From: Thiovibrio sp964588325
Lineage (GTDB): Bacteria > Desulfobacterota > Desulfobulbia > Desulfobulbales > Desulfurivibrionaceae
Reading direction: 5' to 3'
NCBI GenBank assembly: GCA_964588325.1
Contig: CAZPOR010000007.1
Span: forward strand, 62,001 to 126,000
DNA: 64,000 nucleotides
Part shown: in pieces, positions 8,716 to 16,733 of the stretch
Layout: the number at the start of each line of letters is the position of its first letter
Numbering within the stretch: the stretch's first letter is position 1
Made by a program: the position numbers and the translations under genes
The notes under the pieces: generated by a model
Databases searched by the model: none
Seen by the model: the letters and a program-made list of their open reading frames with translations, nothing else
Told to the model about the DNA's origin: nothing

Positions 8716-9495
8716 ATGGCCCTCGAACCTGCATCCTTAACCGCCACCATCAGCCGCCTCCGCACGATCGGCATCATCGGCGTTCCGCCCCTGGAGGTGA
8801 TCCGGGCGGCCAACGAACACCATCTTGTCATCCACGATCTGGACGAGCCCCTGGTCCGGGAGGATCTTGAAACCGCCAGTCCCTACCTGCCCCGGGTGTA
8901 CTGCGCCATCCTCCGCACCGCCGTGGTCAACGCCCTGCACCTTGATCTGGACGCCATCTACGCAGACACCGGCCCGGGCAAATGCGATTGCGCCCTGCAC
9001 ACCGCCACGATCCTGGCCGAAGCCCTGCCCATCCCGGTGATCTGCACGAAGAACACGGACACCGCAGGCTTCGGCGCCCCACTGTGCCACGCCCGGCTCC
9101 CTCTCATCGACCGGATGCTGGCCATCACCGCCGGAGTCAAATCCGCGGCCCCCTATCACAATCCGGAGCCTCCCTGCCCCCCCACCGCCGGCTTCTGGGG
9201 GGTGCCGCCCAGGGATTTCTCCATCCTCGGACTGTTCCCGGACACCACCCATATTTACGGCTGGGCCCGCTGCATGGAGAACAAAACCCCGGCCGACCAC
9301 ATTCTCGAGGCCCAGTGCAATCCCGAGGTGCCCACGGTGTTCTTTGCCCAATCCTTTTGCGCGAAAACCGCGCTGGCCCGGTACCTGGCCAAAAAACATC
9401 CCCACGCCCTCTACCTGGATGTGGATGTGCACACCACCAGTAGCGCCCGGGCCAAGGTTCAGGCCTTTCTCGAACTTTCCGGGGTCAGGCCATGA
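8716..9495 (+). CDS. Cys-rich protein of unknown family, partner of a BadF-type ATPase
   Basis: I do not recognise this 259-residue protein. It is soluble (no signal peptide or membrane segment) and unusually rich in conserved-looking cysteines and acidic/His residues: GKCDCALHTATIL, PVICTKNTDTAGFG, PEPPCPPTAGFWGVPP, YGWARCMENKTP, EAQCNPEVP and SFCAKTALARYLAKKHP. The pattern suggests a metal or iron-sulphur cofactor. Its stop codon overlaps the ATG of a BadF/HgdC-type [4Fe-4S] ATPase, whose relatives inject electrons into 2-hydroxyacyl-CoA dehydratase-like enzymes. I infer that this protein may be the electron acceptor or substrate-binding partner, replacing the usual two-subunit dehydratase. 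Start at 8716 lacks a strong ribosome binding site, consistent with coupling from lptG nine bases upstream. Confidence 0.6.
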   Translation: MALEPASLTATISRLRTIGIIGVPPLEVIRAANEHHLVIHDLDEPLVREDLETASPYLPRVYCAILRTAVVNALHLDLDAIYADTGPGKCDCALHTATILAEALPIPVICTKNTDTAGFGAPLCHARLPLIDRMLAITAGVKSAAPYHNPEPPCPPTAGFWGVPPRDFSILGLFPDTTHIYGWARCMENKTPADHILEAQCNPEVPTVFFAQSFCAKTALARYLAKKHPHALYLDVDVHTTSSARAKVQAFLELSGVRP

Positions 9496-10160
9496 TCCTG
9501 GGCGACTTCGGCACCTCCTACTGCAAATTCCTCGACCTCGACGCGCCACAGGCCGAGCCCACCATCATCGCCACCAAGGAGCTGCCCAGGGAGACGCGGG
9601 TGGCTCTGGCCACCGGCCACAACGGCAAACGGTTCGCCAACCGCTACGTCAACGAGCTCATCGCCCTGGCCAGGGGCGGCGAGGCCATGATCGCGGAGGA
9701 CGAGTATGTCCTGCTGGACTGCGGCAGCCGGGACATCAAGTTCATCAGGTATCAAAACGGCACGCTGGCGGACATGGGATGGAACGCGGAATGCGGGGCC
9801 TCGATGGGCTTCACCATCGAGCTCTTGGAGCGGTATTACGATCTGGACTACCTCCACCTGAGGGTGCCGGAGCAGACCTTTTCCGTAACCTGCGGGGTGT
9901 TGGGGATGAGCGACATCTTCGACGCGGTGATCTCGGGGGTGGAGGTGGCCGAGGCGGTGGCCCGCTTTGTCAAGGGGATCGCCATCAACGCCTACCGCTT
10001 TGCCGGTTCGCCAGCCAAGCTCTACCTCTCGGGCGGGCTGTGCGACAACCCTCTTTTCGTGGGCAGCTTCCCCTGTCAGGTAACGCCGCTGGGCCGCTTC
10101 GTTCTGTTGCGCGGCCTGGAAATCGAGGCGCGTCACCCCGACCCCCCGATCATTTTCTGA
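9492..10160 (+). CDS. BadF/BadG/HgdC-type [4Fe-4S] ATPase
   Basis: An ASKHA-fold ATPase of 222 residues in the activase family of 2-hydroxyacyl-CoA dehydratases and benzoyl-CoA reductases. Homodimeric activases hold one [4Fe-4S] cluster between subunits using two cysteines each. Both are visible here: C101 in NAECGASMGF and C134 in SVTCGVLGMSD, matching the NDKCAAGTG and SMCTVFAES segments of the canonical activase elsewhere in this window. The phosphate loops are MILGDFGTSYCKF and LLDCGSRDIKFI, and YLSGGLCDNP matches the C-terminal SGGVARN motif. Shorter than most activases. It overlaps the upstream unknown gene by four bases and no dehydratase subunit is adjacent, so its electron acceptor is unknown. 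Confidence 0.82.
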   Translation: MILGDFGTSYCKFLDLDAPQAEPTIIATKELPRETRVALATGHNGKRFANRYVNELIALARGGEAMIAEDEYVLLDCGSRDIKFIRYQNGTLADMGWNAECGASMGFTIELLERYYDLDYLHLRVPEQTFSVTCGVLGMSDIFDAVISGVEVAEAVARFVKGIAINAYRFAGSPAKLYLSGGLCDNPLFVGSFPCQVTPLGRFVLLRGLEIEARHPDPPIIF

Positions 10161-10161
10161 G

Positions 10162-10365
10162 GTGAACCCGGTGCCCGCGTCTGCCACAGAACGGCCAAAC
10201 TGCCTGGCCTGCCGCCATTTCTACATCACCTACGAACCGGCGCACCCTTACGGCTGCAGGGCCTTGGAGTTCAAATCCCTGCAATATCCGGCCATGGTGG
10301 TGTTCGCCAGCTCCGGCATCCATTGCCAGGCGTTCTCAGCCAAGGAAAAAACCGGCCAGGGCTGA
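10162..10365 (+). CDS. Small Cys-containing protein, possible zinc or Fe-S site
   Basis: Protein of 67 residues starting with GTG one base after the ATPase stop (a second GTG three codons later is also possible). It has CLACRHFYITYEPAHPYGC and a later GIHCQAF, i.e. a CxxC pair plus two further cysteines and several histidines, which suggests a small metal-binding fold. I know no function for it. The tight spacing places it in the same unit as the Cys-rich protein and the BadF-type ATPase. The following gene is convergent. Confidence 0.6.
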   Translation: MNPVPASATERPNCLACRHFYITYEPAHPYGCRALEFKSLQYPAMVVFASSGIHCQAFSAKEKTGQG

Positions 10366-10381
10366 GAAACCGTCGGAAGAA

Positions 10382-10795
10382 TCAGGGGCGTTCCTTCCAC
10401 ACCCGCTGCAAAAAGACAGCCGCGACAACGCCCCAGACCAGGGTGAAAAACAGGGCCCAGGCCGGTGCGCCCGCACCCAGGGCAAGGCCGAACATCCCGG
10501 CCTGCATCTTCATGGGAAAAATGACCAGCAGCATGACCGCCCAGAGCGGCAGGCTCAGCACCAATCCCTTTCGCAGCAACGTATTCCCCCAGAAGGGCAG
10601 CAGAAACAGCAGCCCCCAAAGCGCGCTCATCACGATACGCGGCATGAGCCAGGGTATGTCGAACTCCGGCGCCAGCGCAAAGCCCAGCGCCGGGGTAATG
10701 CCCAGCACCCCGAAGCCCCAAAGCGCCACACTGTTGACCAGTCCGCCCAAGGCGCCGGCAATCAGCACCCGCGCCACATTCCTCACCATCTTCAT
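10382..10795 (-). CDS. Small integral membrane protein, unknown function
   Basis: Predicted 137-residue membrane protein. The start MKMVRNVARV at 10795 is chosen because AGGAG lies about six bases upstream; two upstream ATGs in frame are too close to that site or beyond it. Four hydrophobic segments are visible, roughly residues 8-30, 45-65, 72-92 and 105-125, with a positively charged end (LQRVWKERP). It lies downstream of the radical SAM gene with a gap of about 100 bases. No family was recognised. Confidence 0.6.
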   Translation of the reverse strand: MKMVRNVARVLIAGALGGLVNSVALWGFGVLGITPALGFALAPEFDIPWLMPRIVMSALWGLLFLLPFWGNTLLRKGLVLSLPLWAVMLLVIFPMKMQAGMFGLALGAGAPAWALFFTLVWGVVAAVFLQRVWKERP

Positions 10796-10902
10796 CGTCA
10801 TCTCCTTCGTGTTTTCGTTGTGCACACAGTGCCGGAAACGATAGTAACCAAGGTGCGACAATTTGTCCAATTGATGTTCGAGGGCTTGCGGCGGCGCGGT
10901 GT

Positions 10903-11925
10903 TCAGGAATCCGCCGCAACGAGACGCAGGGTGTGGCGGGGCTGGCTGGCGCTGAACACCGTTTCCACGCCATCGAGAAGCCCCAAGGCAGCGAGCCGCT
11001 TGACGTTGGCGTTGTTACGTCCCCGGTAGATGGACTCGTCCGCCTTGGCAAGGCACAAACGGTGAGGCTGATGAGGCACACGGGCGGCAAGCGCGGCGCG
11101 GACCTGATTGAAGAAAAGCCGGGACAGCGCCAGCTCGCCAAAGGCCGGGTGATACGGCCCGGCGAGCACGGTTTTTTCCAGGGCCGCCGAGGGCTGCAAC
11201 CCCATGCGCACCACGGGAATCCCCTGCGCCGCAAAAATCCGCCAGAGCCGCCCGGCCAGGGCCACGGCCCGGGGCAGGCTCAGGGGCTGATACTGCCCTT
11301 GCCGGTAGAGTTCGGCCAACGGACTGCCGGAGATAACCAGACAGGGGTAGAGCCGGACCAGATCCGGGCCAAGCGCTGCCGCCTGCCGTGCGCTGGCCAG
11401 GGTTGTGACTGTGCTGTCGCCGGGAAGTCCCAGCATGAGCTGAAGCCCCACCCGCATCCCCGCCTCCTTGAGACAGGCAACCGCCTGCCGCGCCTGGGCC
11501 GCGGTGTGCCCCCTCCCGCTGGCCGCCAGCACCCCGTCATCCAACGACTGGGCGCCCAGCTCCACGATTCCCACCCCCTGTTCCCGCAGAAACCCGGCGA
11601 TCTGGGGGGTTACATAGTCCGGCCGGGTGGAGAGCCGCAGTTCCCGCACTTGGCCCGCGGCCAGAAACGGCTGGGCCGCGCCAAGCAATTCCCGCTGCCG
11701 CGCACGATCGAGGCCGGTGAAGCTGCCCCCGTAAAAGGCCACCTGCACCGGAGCCTCGGGATGGCGGCGGGGCCAGGCCAACTGGATGCGGATGGTCTCC
11801 TCCACCTCGCGGGAGGTGACCGCACCCGCCGCAGCGCCGGTGATGCCGCGCTGGTTGCAGAACAGGCATTGATGGGGACAGCCCTGATGGGCGATGAAGA
11901 TGGGGATGACAAAGGGGGATGGCAT
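10903..11925 (-). CDS. Radical SAM protein, Elp3-like
   Basis: Protein of 340 residues with a radical SAM core. The cluster-binding motif is GCPHQCLFCNQR (CxxxCxxC) near the N-terminus, followed by VAFYGGSFTGL (the GGE-like motif in a GGSF form typical of the Elp3/YhcC group), LSTRPDYV and GIVELGAQSLDDGVL. This pattern matches the N-terminal catalytic domain of Elp3-like proteins, but there is no acetyltransferase domain. The C-terminal region has HPAFGEL and a basic ending. Substrate unknown; RNA modification is plausible for the family. It follows rnc by about 100 bases on the same strand. Confidence 0.8.
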   Translation of the reverse strand: MPSPFVIPIFIAHQGCPHQCLFCNQRGITGAAAGAVTSREVEETIRIQLAWPRRHPEAPVQVAFYGGSFTGLDRARQRELLGAAQPFLAAGQVRELRLSTRPDYVTPQIAGFLREQGVGIVELGAQSLDDGVLAASGRGHTAAQARQAVACLKEAGMRVGLQLMLGLPGDSTVTTLASARQAAALGPDLVRLYPCLVISGSPLAELYRQGQYQPLSLPRAVALAGRLWRIFAAQGIPVVRMGLQPSAALEKTVLAGPYHPAFGELALSRLFFNQVRAALAARVPHQPHRLCLAKADESIYRGRNNANVKRLAALGLLDGVETVFSASQPRHTLRLVAADS

Positions 11926-12024
11926 TATTGCTGGTTACATACCGAAAGAGTTTTCGCGGCTGAAGCCGCTCCTACAGGCCGGAAAGACGGCAAAAAACAA
12001 GATCGTGCTTGTAAGCGGTTGCGG

Positions 12025-12747
12025 TCAGGGCCCGGCAAGATGCTTCAGCGCCATGGCGGCGGCCTCCTGCTCCGCTTCCTTCTTGCTGCGGGCGCTGCCC
12101 TGGCCGAGGATTTCCTCCCGGAAGCGGACCGAGACATGGAAGGTCTTGTTATGGTCCGGCCCTTCATCCCCCTCCAGCACATAGCGGGGCCCCTCGTTGA
12201 ACCGCTCCTGCAAAAGCTCCTGGAGCGAGCTCTTGGCGTCGGCCAGGAATATGGTCTGCTGGCGGTCATCAAACCAGGGCCTGAAATGGCGCTCGGCAAA
12301 TTCGGCCGCCGCAGCATACCCGCCATCGAGAAAAATCGCCCCGGCCACCGCCTCAAAGGCGCAGGAAAGGATGGAAGCCTTTTCCCTGCCGAGGTTGACC
12401 TCTTCTCCCTTGCCCAGCAACAGATAGCGGCCAAGATCGAGATCCTTTGCCATCCGGGCCAGGTGCCGCTCGTTGACCAGGGCCGCCCGCAGCCGGGTGA
12501 GATCGCCCTCCCGCATCTGCGGAAAATACCGGAACAGCGCGTGGCCCACCGCGAGATCGAGAACCGCATCCCCCAAAAATTCCAAGGTCTCGTTGTCCTT
12601 CAGCGTCTGCCTGCCCTGTTCAAAGGCGTGGGAGCTGTGGATCATGGCCTTGTGCAGATGGGCGCGGTCCAGAAACCGGTAGCCGAGGCTCTCTTCAAGC
12701 AGGTGCAGATCCGGCTGCGATGTTTGGGCAAGGGGAGTGATGGTCAC
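12025..12747 (-). CDS. rnc: Ribonuclease III
   Basis: Endonuclease that cleaves double-stranded RNA in rRNA and mRNA processing. The RNase III domain carries NETLEFLGDAVLDLAVG, the catalytic signature with the acidic metal ligands, and a second acidic site around AFEAVAGAIFLDGGY. The C-terminal dsRNA-binding domain reads PDHNKTFHVSVRF ... GQGSARSKKEAEQEAAAMAL. The frame is open to 12918, but family length (220-250) favours the GTG at 12747 (VTITPLAQ, 240 residues) or a nearby TTG. No strong ribosome binding site discriminates between these starts. The upstream neighbour is a divergent tRNA-Cys gene. Confidence 0.9.
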   Translation of the reverse strand: MTITPLAQTSQPDLHLLEESLGYRFLDRAHLHKAMIHSSHAFEQGRQTLKDNETLEFLGDAVLDLAVGHALFRYFPQMREGDLTRLRAALVNERHLARMAKDLDLGRYLLLGKGEEVNLGREKASILSCAFEAVAGAIFLDGGYAAAAEFAERHFRPWFDDRQQTIFLADAKSSLQELLQERFNEGPRYVLEGDEGPDHNKTFHVSVRFREEILGQGSARSKKEAEQEAAAMALKHLAGP

Positions 12748-12911
12748 GGTCAAGGTACGGGTAAGGGGTAATCTATAAAGGGCATGGCCCTCGTGCCGAG
12801 AAATCACCATACCCCAGCCGCTGAAAAAGGGCAACGGATCACCAGCCCGGCGCGGGCTATGCCCCCTTTTTCCTTGCCAGGCAGGGCCTGGTACGGCAGA
12901 CACATTTTCCC

Positions 12912-12940
12912 TTGTCAAAAAACCGATCTGCGTTTAAGAT
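12912..12940 (+). promoter_or_regulatory. Sigma70-type promoter for tRNA-Cys
   Basis: TTGTCA (12912-12917), a 17-base spacer and TAAGAT (12935-12940). The tRNA starts 15 bases after the -10 element, so transcription would begin only a few bases before it. Confidence 0.7.
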
Positions 12941-12955
12941 TGCGCCCACCAAAAA

Positions 12956-13030
12956 GGCGGCGTAGCCAAGTGGTAAGGCAGTGGTCTGCAAAACCATTAT
13001 TCAGCGGTTCAAATCCGCTCGCCGCCTCCA
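12956..13030 (+). tRNA. tRNA-Cys (anticodon GCA)
   Basis: Cloverleaf with acceptor arms GGCGGCG and CGCCGCC, discriminator U, and an encoded CCA. The anticodon loop reads CTGCAAA, giving GCA. The T-arm is GCGG-TTCAAAT-CCGC. A terminator follows directly. Confidence 0.95.
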
Positions 13031-13040
13031 ATGAAAATCA

Positions 13041-13075
13041 AAAAGGGTCAGCCGTATTCGGCTGACCCTTTTTTT
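13041..13075 (+). terminator. Intrinsic terminator of tRNA-Cys
   Basis: Perfect stem GGGTCAGCC/GGCTGACCC with a short loop, preceded by A4 and followed by a run of seven T. It ends the tRNA-Cys transcript. Confidence 0.9.
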
Positions 13076-13333
13076 GTGTTTTTTCTGGACAACCCGCCTG
13101 GCAAAAAGATAGGCTCTAAAAAAGTGCCGCGAGGAGGAAGAGGATGAAAGCAAAAATTGGGTGATGTCCCTAGTTTTAAAGCCAAATACAATCTGTTTTA
13201 AGAAATTCTTCCCAATAAAAAGCTGCTTTTTTAGACCTGATTCCGTTTTTTTGTGTGTCCATTCAACCCGCGGCCAACCAGGTGTTATGTCTCCGGAATT
13301 ACCGCAAATAATTCGTTCTAGAATTTTTTACTC
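13076..13333. other. AT-richer spacer, no gene seen
   Basis: About 260 bases between the tRNA-Cys terminator and the end of the convergent radical SAM gene. Base composition drops clearly below the neighbours. A strong GAGGAGG at about 13131 precedes an ATG, but that frame closes after five codons. I see no convincing gene, RNA or repeat; it may be a scar of the insertion that brought the adjacent unit. Confidence 0.4.
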
Positions 13334-14374
13334 TCACATTTCCGCTGCTTGATCCTTAAAACGTAAAGCCTCCAGAAATCCCCTCTGAAGAGCTATCGTT
13401 TCGATTTTTTCGTGGGCATGCCGCTTGATTGCCTTGCGGACATCATCCCTGGTGAAAATATCGTTGCAGAGGTGACAGTGATTGACGTACTGATCTTGAA
13501 AAGTAATCTCCGGAGCCTTTTCCCGGATGAAGCTCATGATACCGTAAGGCCCTTCAAGGGCCAGCCAGTTGGCAATCAGATCGGTGTTCCCTTCGCAAAC
13601 AATCTCCGCCAAGGTCTGGGTTTCAAGATTGCCGATGGTGAGTTCCGGAACCCGTTGATCGATCATGCCGCAGCAAATCCGGACATCCTTTGTGGGAGAA
13701 ACAATAATGGAACTGAGAATGCTGCTGCACGGAGAACGGTATGCCGACAGGCTTGCGGGGTAGATAATGCGGTCATCCGGATCAAGCGAATTGGCGCCGT
13801 GGCCAACTGGTATTGTCAGCGATGAGCTGTAGAGGTCGGTCTTCTGATTTTTCCCTCCGTCCTTGAATTCGGTCAACTGGACTCCCAGAAAGTCGGAGAT
13901 GGATTCGGGGGTGATCTGTCCGTTCTTCACCCGCTTATGGGCGACAAGAATCGGCAGATCAAGTTTTTTCGCGGCCTGATAGGCATTACGGACCCGCTCC
14001 AAGGGAATATGCTCCTGGTGAAGGTCATCGCAGCTCAAGTTGAGTTCAGACAGCCCAGCCTCCTTGAGATTGCCCAGCGTACGCAGGGCAATCTCTGGCG
14101 TTGTGGCCCAGAAGGAGTTGCTGACGATGCGGGTCCACAACCGGTGCTGGCGCGCATGGCCGATGGCCCGCAACACATCGTGCAGCTTGAGTAGTGGCTC
14201 GCCTCCGGTGAAAACAACGGAGAGGAGACTCCCCAATTCCACAGCCTCGTCAATTACGCTGCCCATGAAATCGGCATCAAGTGCGGGGCCATTCCACGGC
14301 CCCGATTCGGTCACGCAATATTTGCAACTGATGGGGCAATCATAGGTCACGGAAAATACCACGCGTGAAATCAT
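13334..14374 (-). CDS. Radical SAM enzyme with SPASM-like C-terminal cysteines
   Basis: Protein of 346 residues. The N-terminal radical SAM motif is YDCPISCKYC (CxxxCxxC, residues 13-20), followed by VVFTGGEPLLKL (the GGEP motif) and LNLSCDDLHQ. The C-terminal half contains extra cysteines (YRSPCSSIL, VRICCGMID, NHCHLCNDI) spaced like a SPASM or twitch domain that binds auxiliary Fe-S clusters; such enzymes often modify peptides. An AGGAGG lies six bases before the ATG. It follows a 191-residue protein of unknown function by 12 bases, and the pair has its own predicted promoter and lower GC than neighbours. This looks like a transferred two-gene unit. The substrate is not shown by the sequence; the partner protein is the obvious candidate. 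Confidence 0.8.
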   Translation of the reverse strand: MISRVVFSVTYDCPISCKYCVTESGPWNGPALDADFMGSVIDEAVELGSLLSVVFTGGEPLLKLHDVLRAIGHARQHRLWTRIVSNSFWATTPEIALRTLGNLKEAGLSELNLSCDDLHQEHIPLERVRNAYQAAKKLDLPILVAHKRVKNGQITPESISDFLGVQLTEFKDGGKNQKTDLYSSSLTIPVGHGANSLDPDDRIIYPASLSAYRSPCSSILSSIIVSPTKDVRICCGMIDQRVPELTIGNLETQTLAEIVCEGNTDLIANWLALEGPYGIMSFIREKAPEITFQDQYVNHCHLCNDIFTRDDVRKAIKRHAHEKIETIALQRGFLEALRFKDQAAEM

Positions 14375-14386
14375 CCCGGCCTCCTG

Positions 14387-14962
14387 TTATTTTCCAAGCT
14401 CCTTAAGCTGACTGTCTATTTTGGCGATAAGCATGCCAAGGGTGACGGCGTCCAGCAGGGGAACATGAATGAAACGCTCTTCCGGGCGGGCGATTTCCTT
14501 GCCGCCCCACTTGGTCGTGCTCCAATGATCGGTGCGACTCTCGGTAAGAGCATCCTGGTTCTTGAATTCCGTGTTTGCTCCCCGATGACTCTCGGTTTGT
14601 TTTTCAGAATAATACACATCCACGGAAGCTTCTGCCTTTGCCATGACACCGACCTTAAGGGAGACATCCTTCAGTTTTTGGTTCACAACCGCGATGCCGA
14701 ATATCTCCTCAAACTTGGCCGAATTGATTTTTCCCTTGGTAACGAAATCGTGGGCGCGGGCCACCAGAAACCTGAGCCGCATCAGAGCATCCTCGGAAAC
14801 GCTTGAATCCAGCTCTATTCCGTTATTTTTAAGAACCCCGGCCGAGTTTTCCATGAACAGAGAAAAGGACTCCTCGTCAAAAACCGCCTTGCGCAGAAAC
14901 GTGCTGAGCGCGCAAGAGGGAAGGACAATTTTGTGGGTGATCCGACTTTTGCTTGCAACCAT
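14387..14962 (-). CDS. Unknown 191-residue partner of radical SAM enzyme, possible substrate
   Basis: I do not recognise a named family. The N-terminal 90 residues are helical and contain TFLRKAVFDEESFSLFMENS then AGVLKNNGIELDSSV, which vaguely resembles a nitrile-hydratase-like leader peptide (short helix, then a GIEL-type turn). The middle (about residues 105-165) is polar, rich in Ser, Thr, Glu, Lys, His, Tyr and Trp, and looks poorly structured. The C-terminus (PLLDAVTLGMLIAKIDSQL) is an amphipathic helix. Only one cysteine is present (SCALS). It is the first gene of the unit with the radical SAM enzyme. A precursor/substrate role is inference from arrangement; a regulator or toxin-like role is equally open. 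Confidence 0.5.
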   Translation of the reverse strand: MVASKSRITHKIVLPSCALSTFLRKAVFDEESFSLFMENSAGVLKNNGIELDSSVSEDALMRLRFLVARAHDFVTKGKINSAKFEEIFGIAVVNQKLKDVSLKVGVMAKAEASVDVYYSEKQTESHRGANTEFKNQDALTESRTDHWSTTKWGGKEIARPEERFIHVPLLDAVTLGMLIAKIDSQLKELGK

Positions 14963-15306
14963 TTGGGGCCTCCATGAATGCGATGGTTATCAAAGATTTC
15001 AACCTGCAAAACACCTCCGGACTTCATCCAGCCTTCCGATCACCCTATCAAACACAGTGATCGTGTTCTTTTGTATTCCATGAAAAAATCCCTGACAAGT
15101 TTTTTCCGTGACGCATTAGAAAATCTTTTTTCTGTGTGTTGAGAGGAAAACCGGAAAGTGCGGAGGAGGCCAGGATCTGCGGATGAAATCCTGGGAGCAT
15201 TGGCATTGCATTTCTTGTGTTTCGCATTGGCAATGGGGAGGAGGAATTCTGAGGAAAGGACCCTGACTCTGGCGCACAAATCCCGGGAACATCTATTTCA
15301 TTCCTG
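14963..15306. other. Intergenic region upstream of the radical SAM unit
   Basis: About 340 bases, noticeably AT-richer than the flanks. It holds the predicted minus-strand promoter at 15070-15098. Short frames on both strands have no recognisable similarity or ribosome binding sites. Nothing else was seen. Confidence 0.4.
15070..15098 (-). promoter_or_regulatory. Predicted sigma70 promoter for the radical SAM unit
   Basis: On the minus strand, TTGTCA (15098-15093), a 17-base spacer and TACAAA (15075-15070). It points at the 191-residue gene, leaving a 5' leader of about 100 bases. Confidence 0.55.
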
Positions 15307-16503
15307 TCACGCCGTCTTGACCGGATTTTTCCGATACTCGCTGCTGGGTGCGCCGTCAACATAGATGCCTTCCAGATAGGAGAGCTTTCTTGCCAACTGT
15401 TGCACCGTGCCCCTGGCAATGAGGAAGGTTGCTTTCCGCCCCACCGTCAGCCTTCCCAGCTTCTCCATGCCGAAAAACCCGGCGCCGTTTTCCGATCCGC
15501 ACCGGATGGTCTCTTCCAGTGAATAGCCGGTTTTGAGAAACAACTTCATCTCCTCGGCCATGGACTCGCCATGGAGGATGCCGAGACTCCCTGCCCCGGT
15601 TCCCACCGCCGTTTTCACGCCCAATTCTCTGGCACTACGCAGTTGCGCCAGTTGTTCGGCGAGCATTTTCCGCCAAAAAGCCTCCGCCCCGGGGACCGGT
15701 TTTCCCGGGGCCACATAGCGCGTGGAAAAACGGCAACACACCTCCCCGCCGGAGCTGGCGCCGTCCAACCCATTTTTGGCACGCAGGACGCTGGGAATCC
15801 ACAGCACCCCCTGCTCCGCCATGGTGCGAAGATTGTCCTCGCCCATGCCGTATCCCTGTTCGATGGCATCGCACCCCGCCGCCAGCGCCTCCGCGACCTG
15901 CTGCCGGCCATTGGCCACCACCACCGCCTTTCTGTCGCCTCGGCGCTGGAGAAGGCGGGCCAGGTCTTCTGGGGTAAGCAGGGGAGGTGGGGATTCTTCG
16001 TCTTCGATGGAGTTGGAGTATCCGATCTTGAGAAAATCGCGCCCTGGCGGGTCAGCGGCGGCACTGTGCCTGCTCCGGCAGAGAGGTCCGGAGGAACGAA
16101 TATCAATGATGCCCCCCTGCGCCACCCCCTTGCGATACTGCGCCACCAGGCCGGTTTCATCATCGCTGTCCGCCACGCCCAGCACTCCGTGTGCGTGGCA
16201 ATCACGGAGATGCCGCGCCAGCATGGCGTTCCTTTCCGCCGGGGCGGCCTCTTCGGCGGCGAGCCGCACCTGCCTGTCCACGGAGGGCGAGCGCGACAGG
16301 GAGACGCTGCAATCAACCAGGGGGGGCAAAACGATGCAGTGCGAGAAGTCGTCGATTGCCTCCCGGTCATGACGGGAAAGGTCCGCGGCGGAGCCAATGG
16401 CGGTAATGATGGTATCCGTGACCTGCAAAAAGACGTTTTTGCGCACCTCACCGCCGTTGCCGTCGATAAAGCTTCCCGCCACGATGAATCGTGTTCCGCC
16501 CAT
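15307..16503 (-). CDS. Amidohydrolase-fold protein lacking its metal ligands (pseudoenzyme)
   Basis: 398 residues when started at MGGTRFIVAG, which has an AAGGA about nine bases upstream; a start seven codons earlier is also open. The fold follows imidazolonepropionase-like amidohydrolases: a short beta-sandwich start, barrel, then LGRLTVGRKATFLI near the end. The residues that bind metal are gone. The HxH motif after the first strand is DCSVSLS (Ser66, Ser68); the VHAHG histidine is VVVANGR (Asn198); the IEHG histidine is AIEQGYG (Gln216); and the GTDAG aspartate is VGTGAGS (Gly303). The lysine strand DFLKI is kept. The reading frame is intact, so it is probably expressed as a non-hydrolytic protein, perhaps a binding or scaffold protein. 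It stands alone next to tRNA-Val. Confidence 0.75.
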   Translation of the reverse strand: MGGTRFIVAGSFIDGNGGEVRKNVFLQVTDTIITAIGSAADLSRHDREAIDDFSHCIVLPPLVDCSVSLSRSPSVDRQVRLAAEEAAPAERNAMLARHLRDCHAHGVLGVADSDDETGLVAQYRKGVAQGGIIDIRSSGPLCRSRHSAAADPPGRDFLKIGYSNSIEDEESPPPLLTPEDLARLLQRRGDRKAVVVANGRQQVAEALAAGCDAIEQGYGMGEDNLRTMAEQGVLWIPSVLRAKNGLDGASSGGEVCCRFSTRYVAPGKPVPGAEAFWRKMLAEQLAQLRSARELGVKTAVGTGAGSLGILHGESMAEEMKLFLKTGYSLEETIRCGSENGAGFFGMEKLGRLTVGRKATFLIARGTVQQLARKLSYLEGIYVDGAPSSEYRKNPVKTA

Positions 16504-16579
16504 ATTGCGTGTTTCCTTCTCCATGCGATCGCAGCATTACGGGGCCGCCCCCCGCTTTTTTTGCCGCGGCAAAGTTCGG

Positions 16580-16608
16580 TTGTTAACGACGGCGGGATGG
16601 ATTATTAT
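16580..16608 (+). promoter_or_regulatory. Sigma70-type promoter for tRNA-Val
   Basis: TTGTTA (16580-16585), a 17-base spacer and TATTAT (16603-16608), 14 bases before the tRNA. Confidence 0.65.
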
Positions 16609-16622
16609 TCAAGAAACCATCA

Positions 16623-16697
16623 GGGCGATTAGCTCAGCGGGAGAGCACTGCCTTCACACGGCAGGGGTCACTGGTTCGATCCCAGTATCGCCCACCA
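16623..16697 (+). tRNA. tRNA-Val (anticodon CAC)
   Basis: Acceptor arms GGGCGAT and ATCGCCC, discriminator A and encoded CCA. The anticodon stem is CTGCC/GGCAG with loop TTCACAC, giving CAC. The D-arm begins TAGCTCAGCGGGAGAGC and the T-loop is TTCGATC. No clear terminator follows before the convergent DUF2058 gene. Confidence 0.95.
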
Positions 16698-16733
16698 TGG
16701 CACACAACGGGAGCCTTCGCTCGCGGTTCCCTC

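Noticed and set aside
13131..13165. GAGGAGG site followed by ATG as a small gene
   Set aside because: The frame ends after about five codons.
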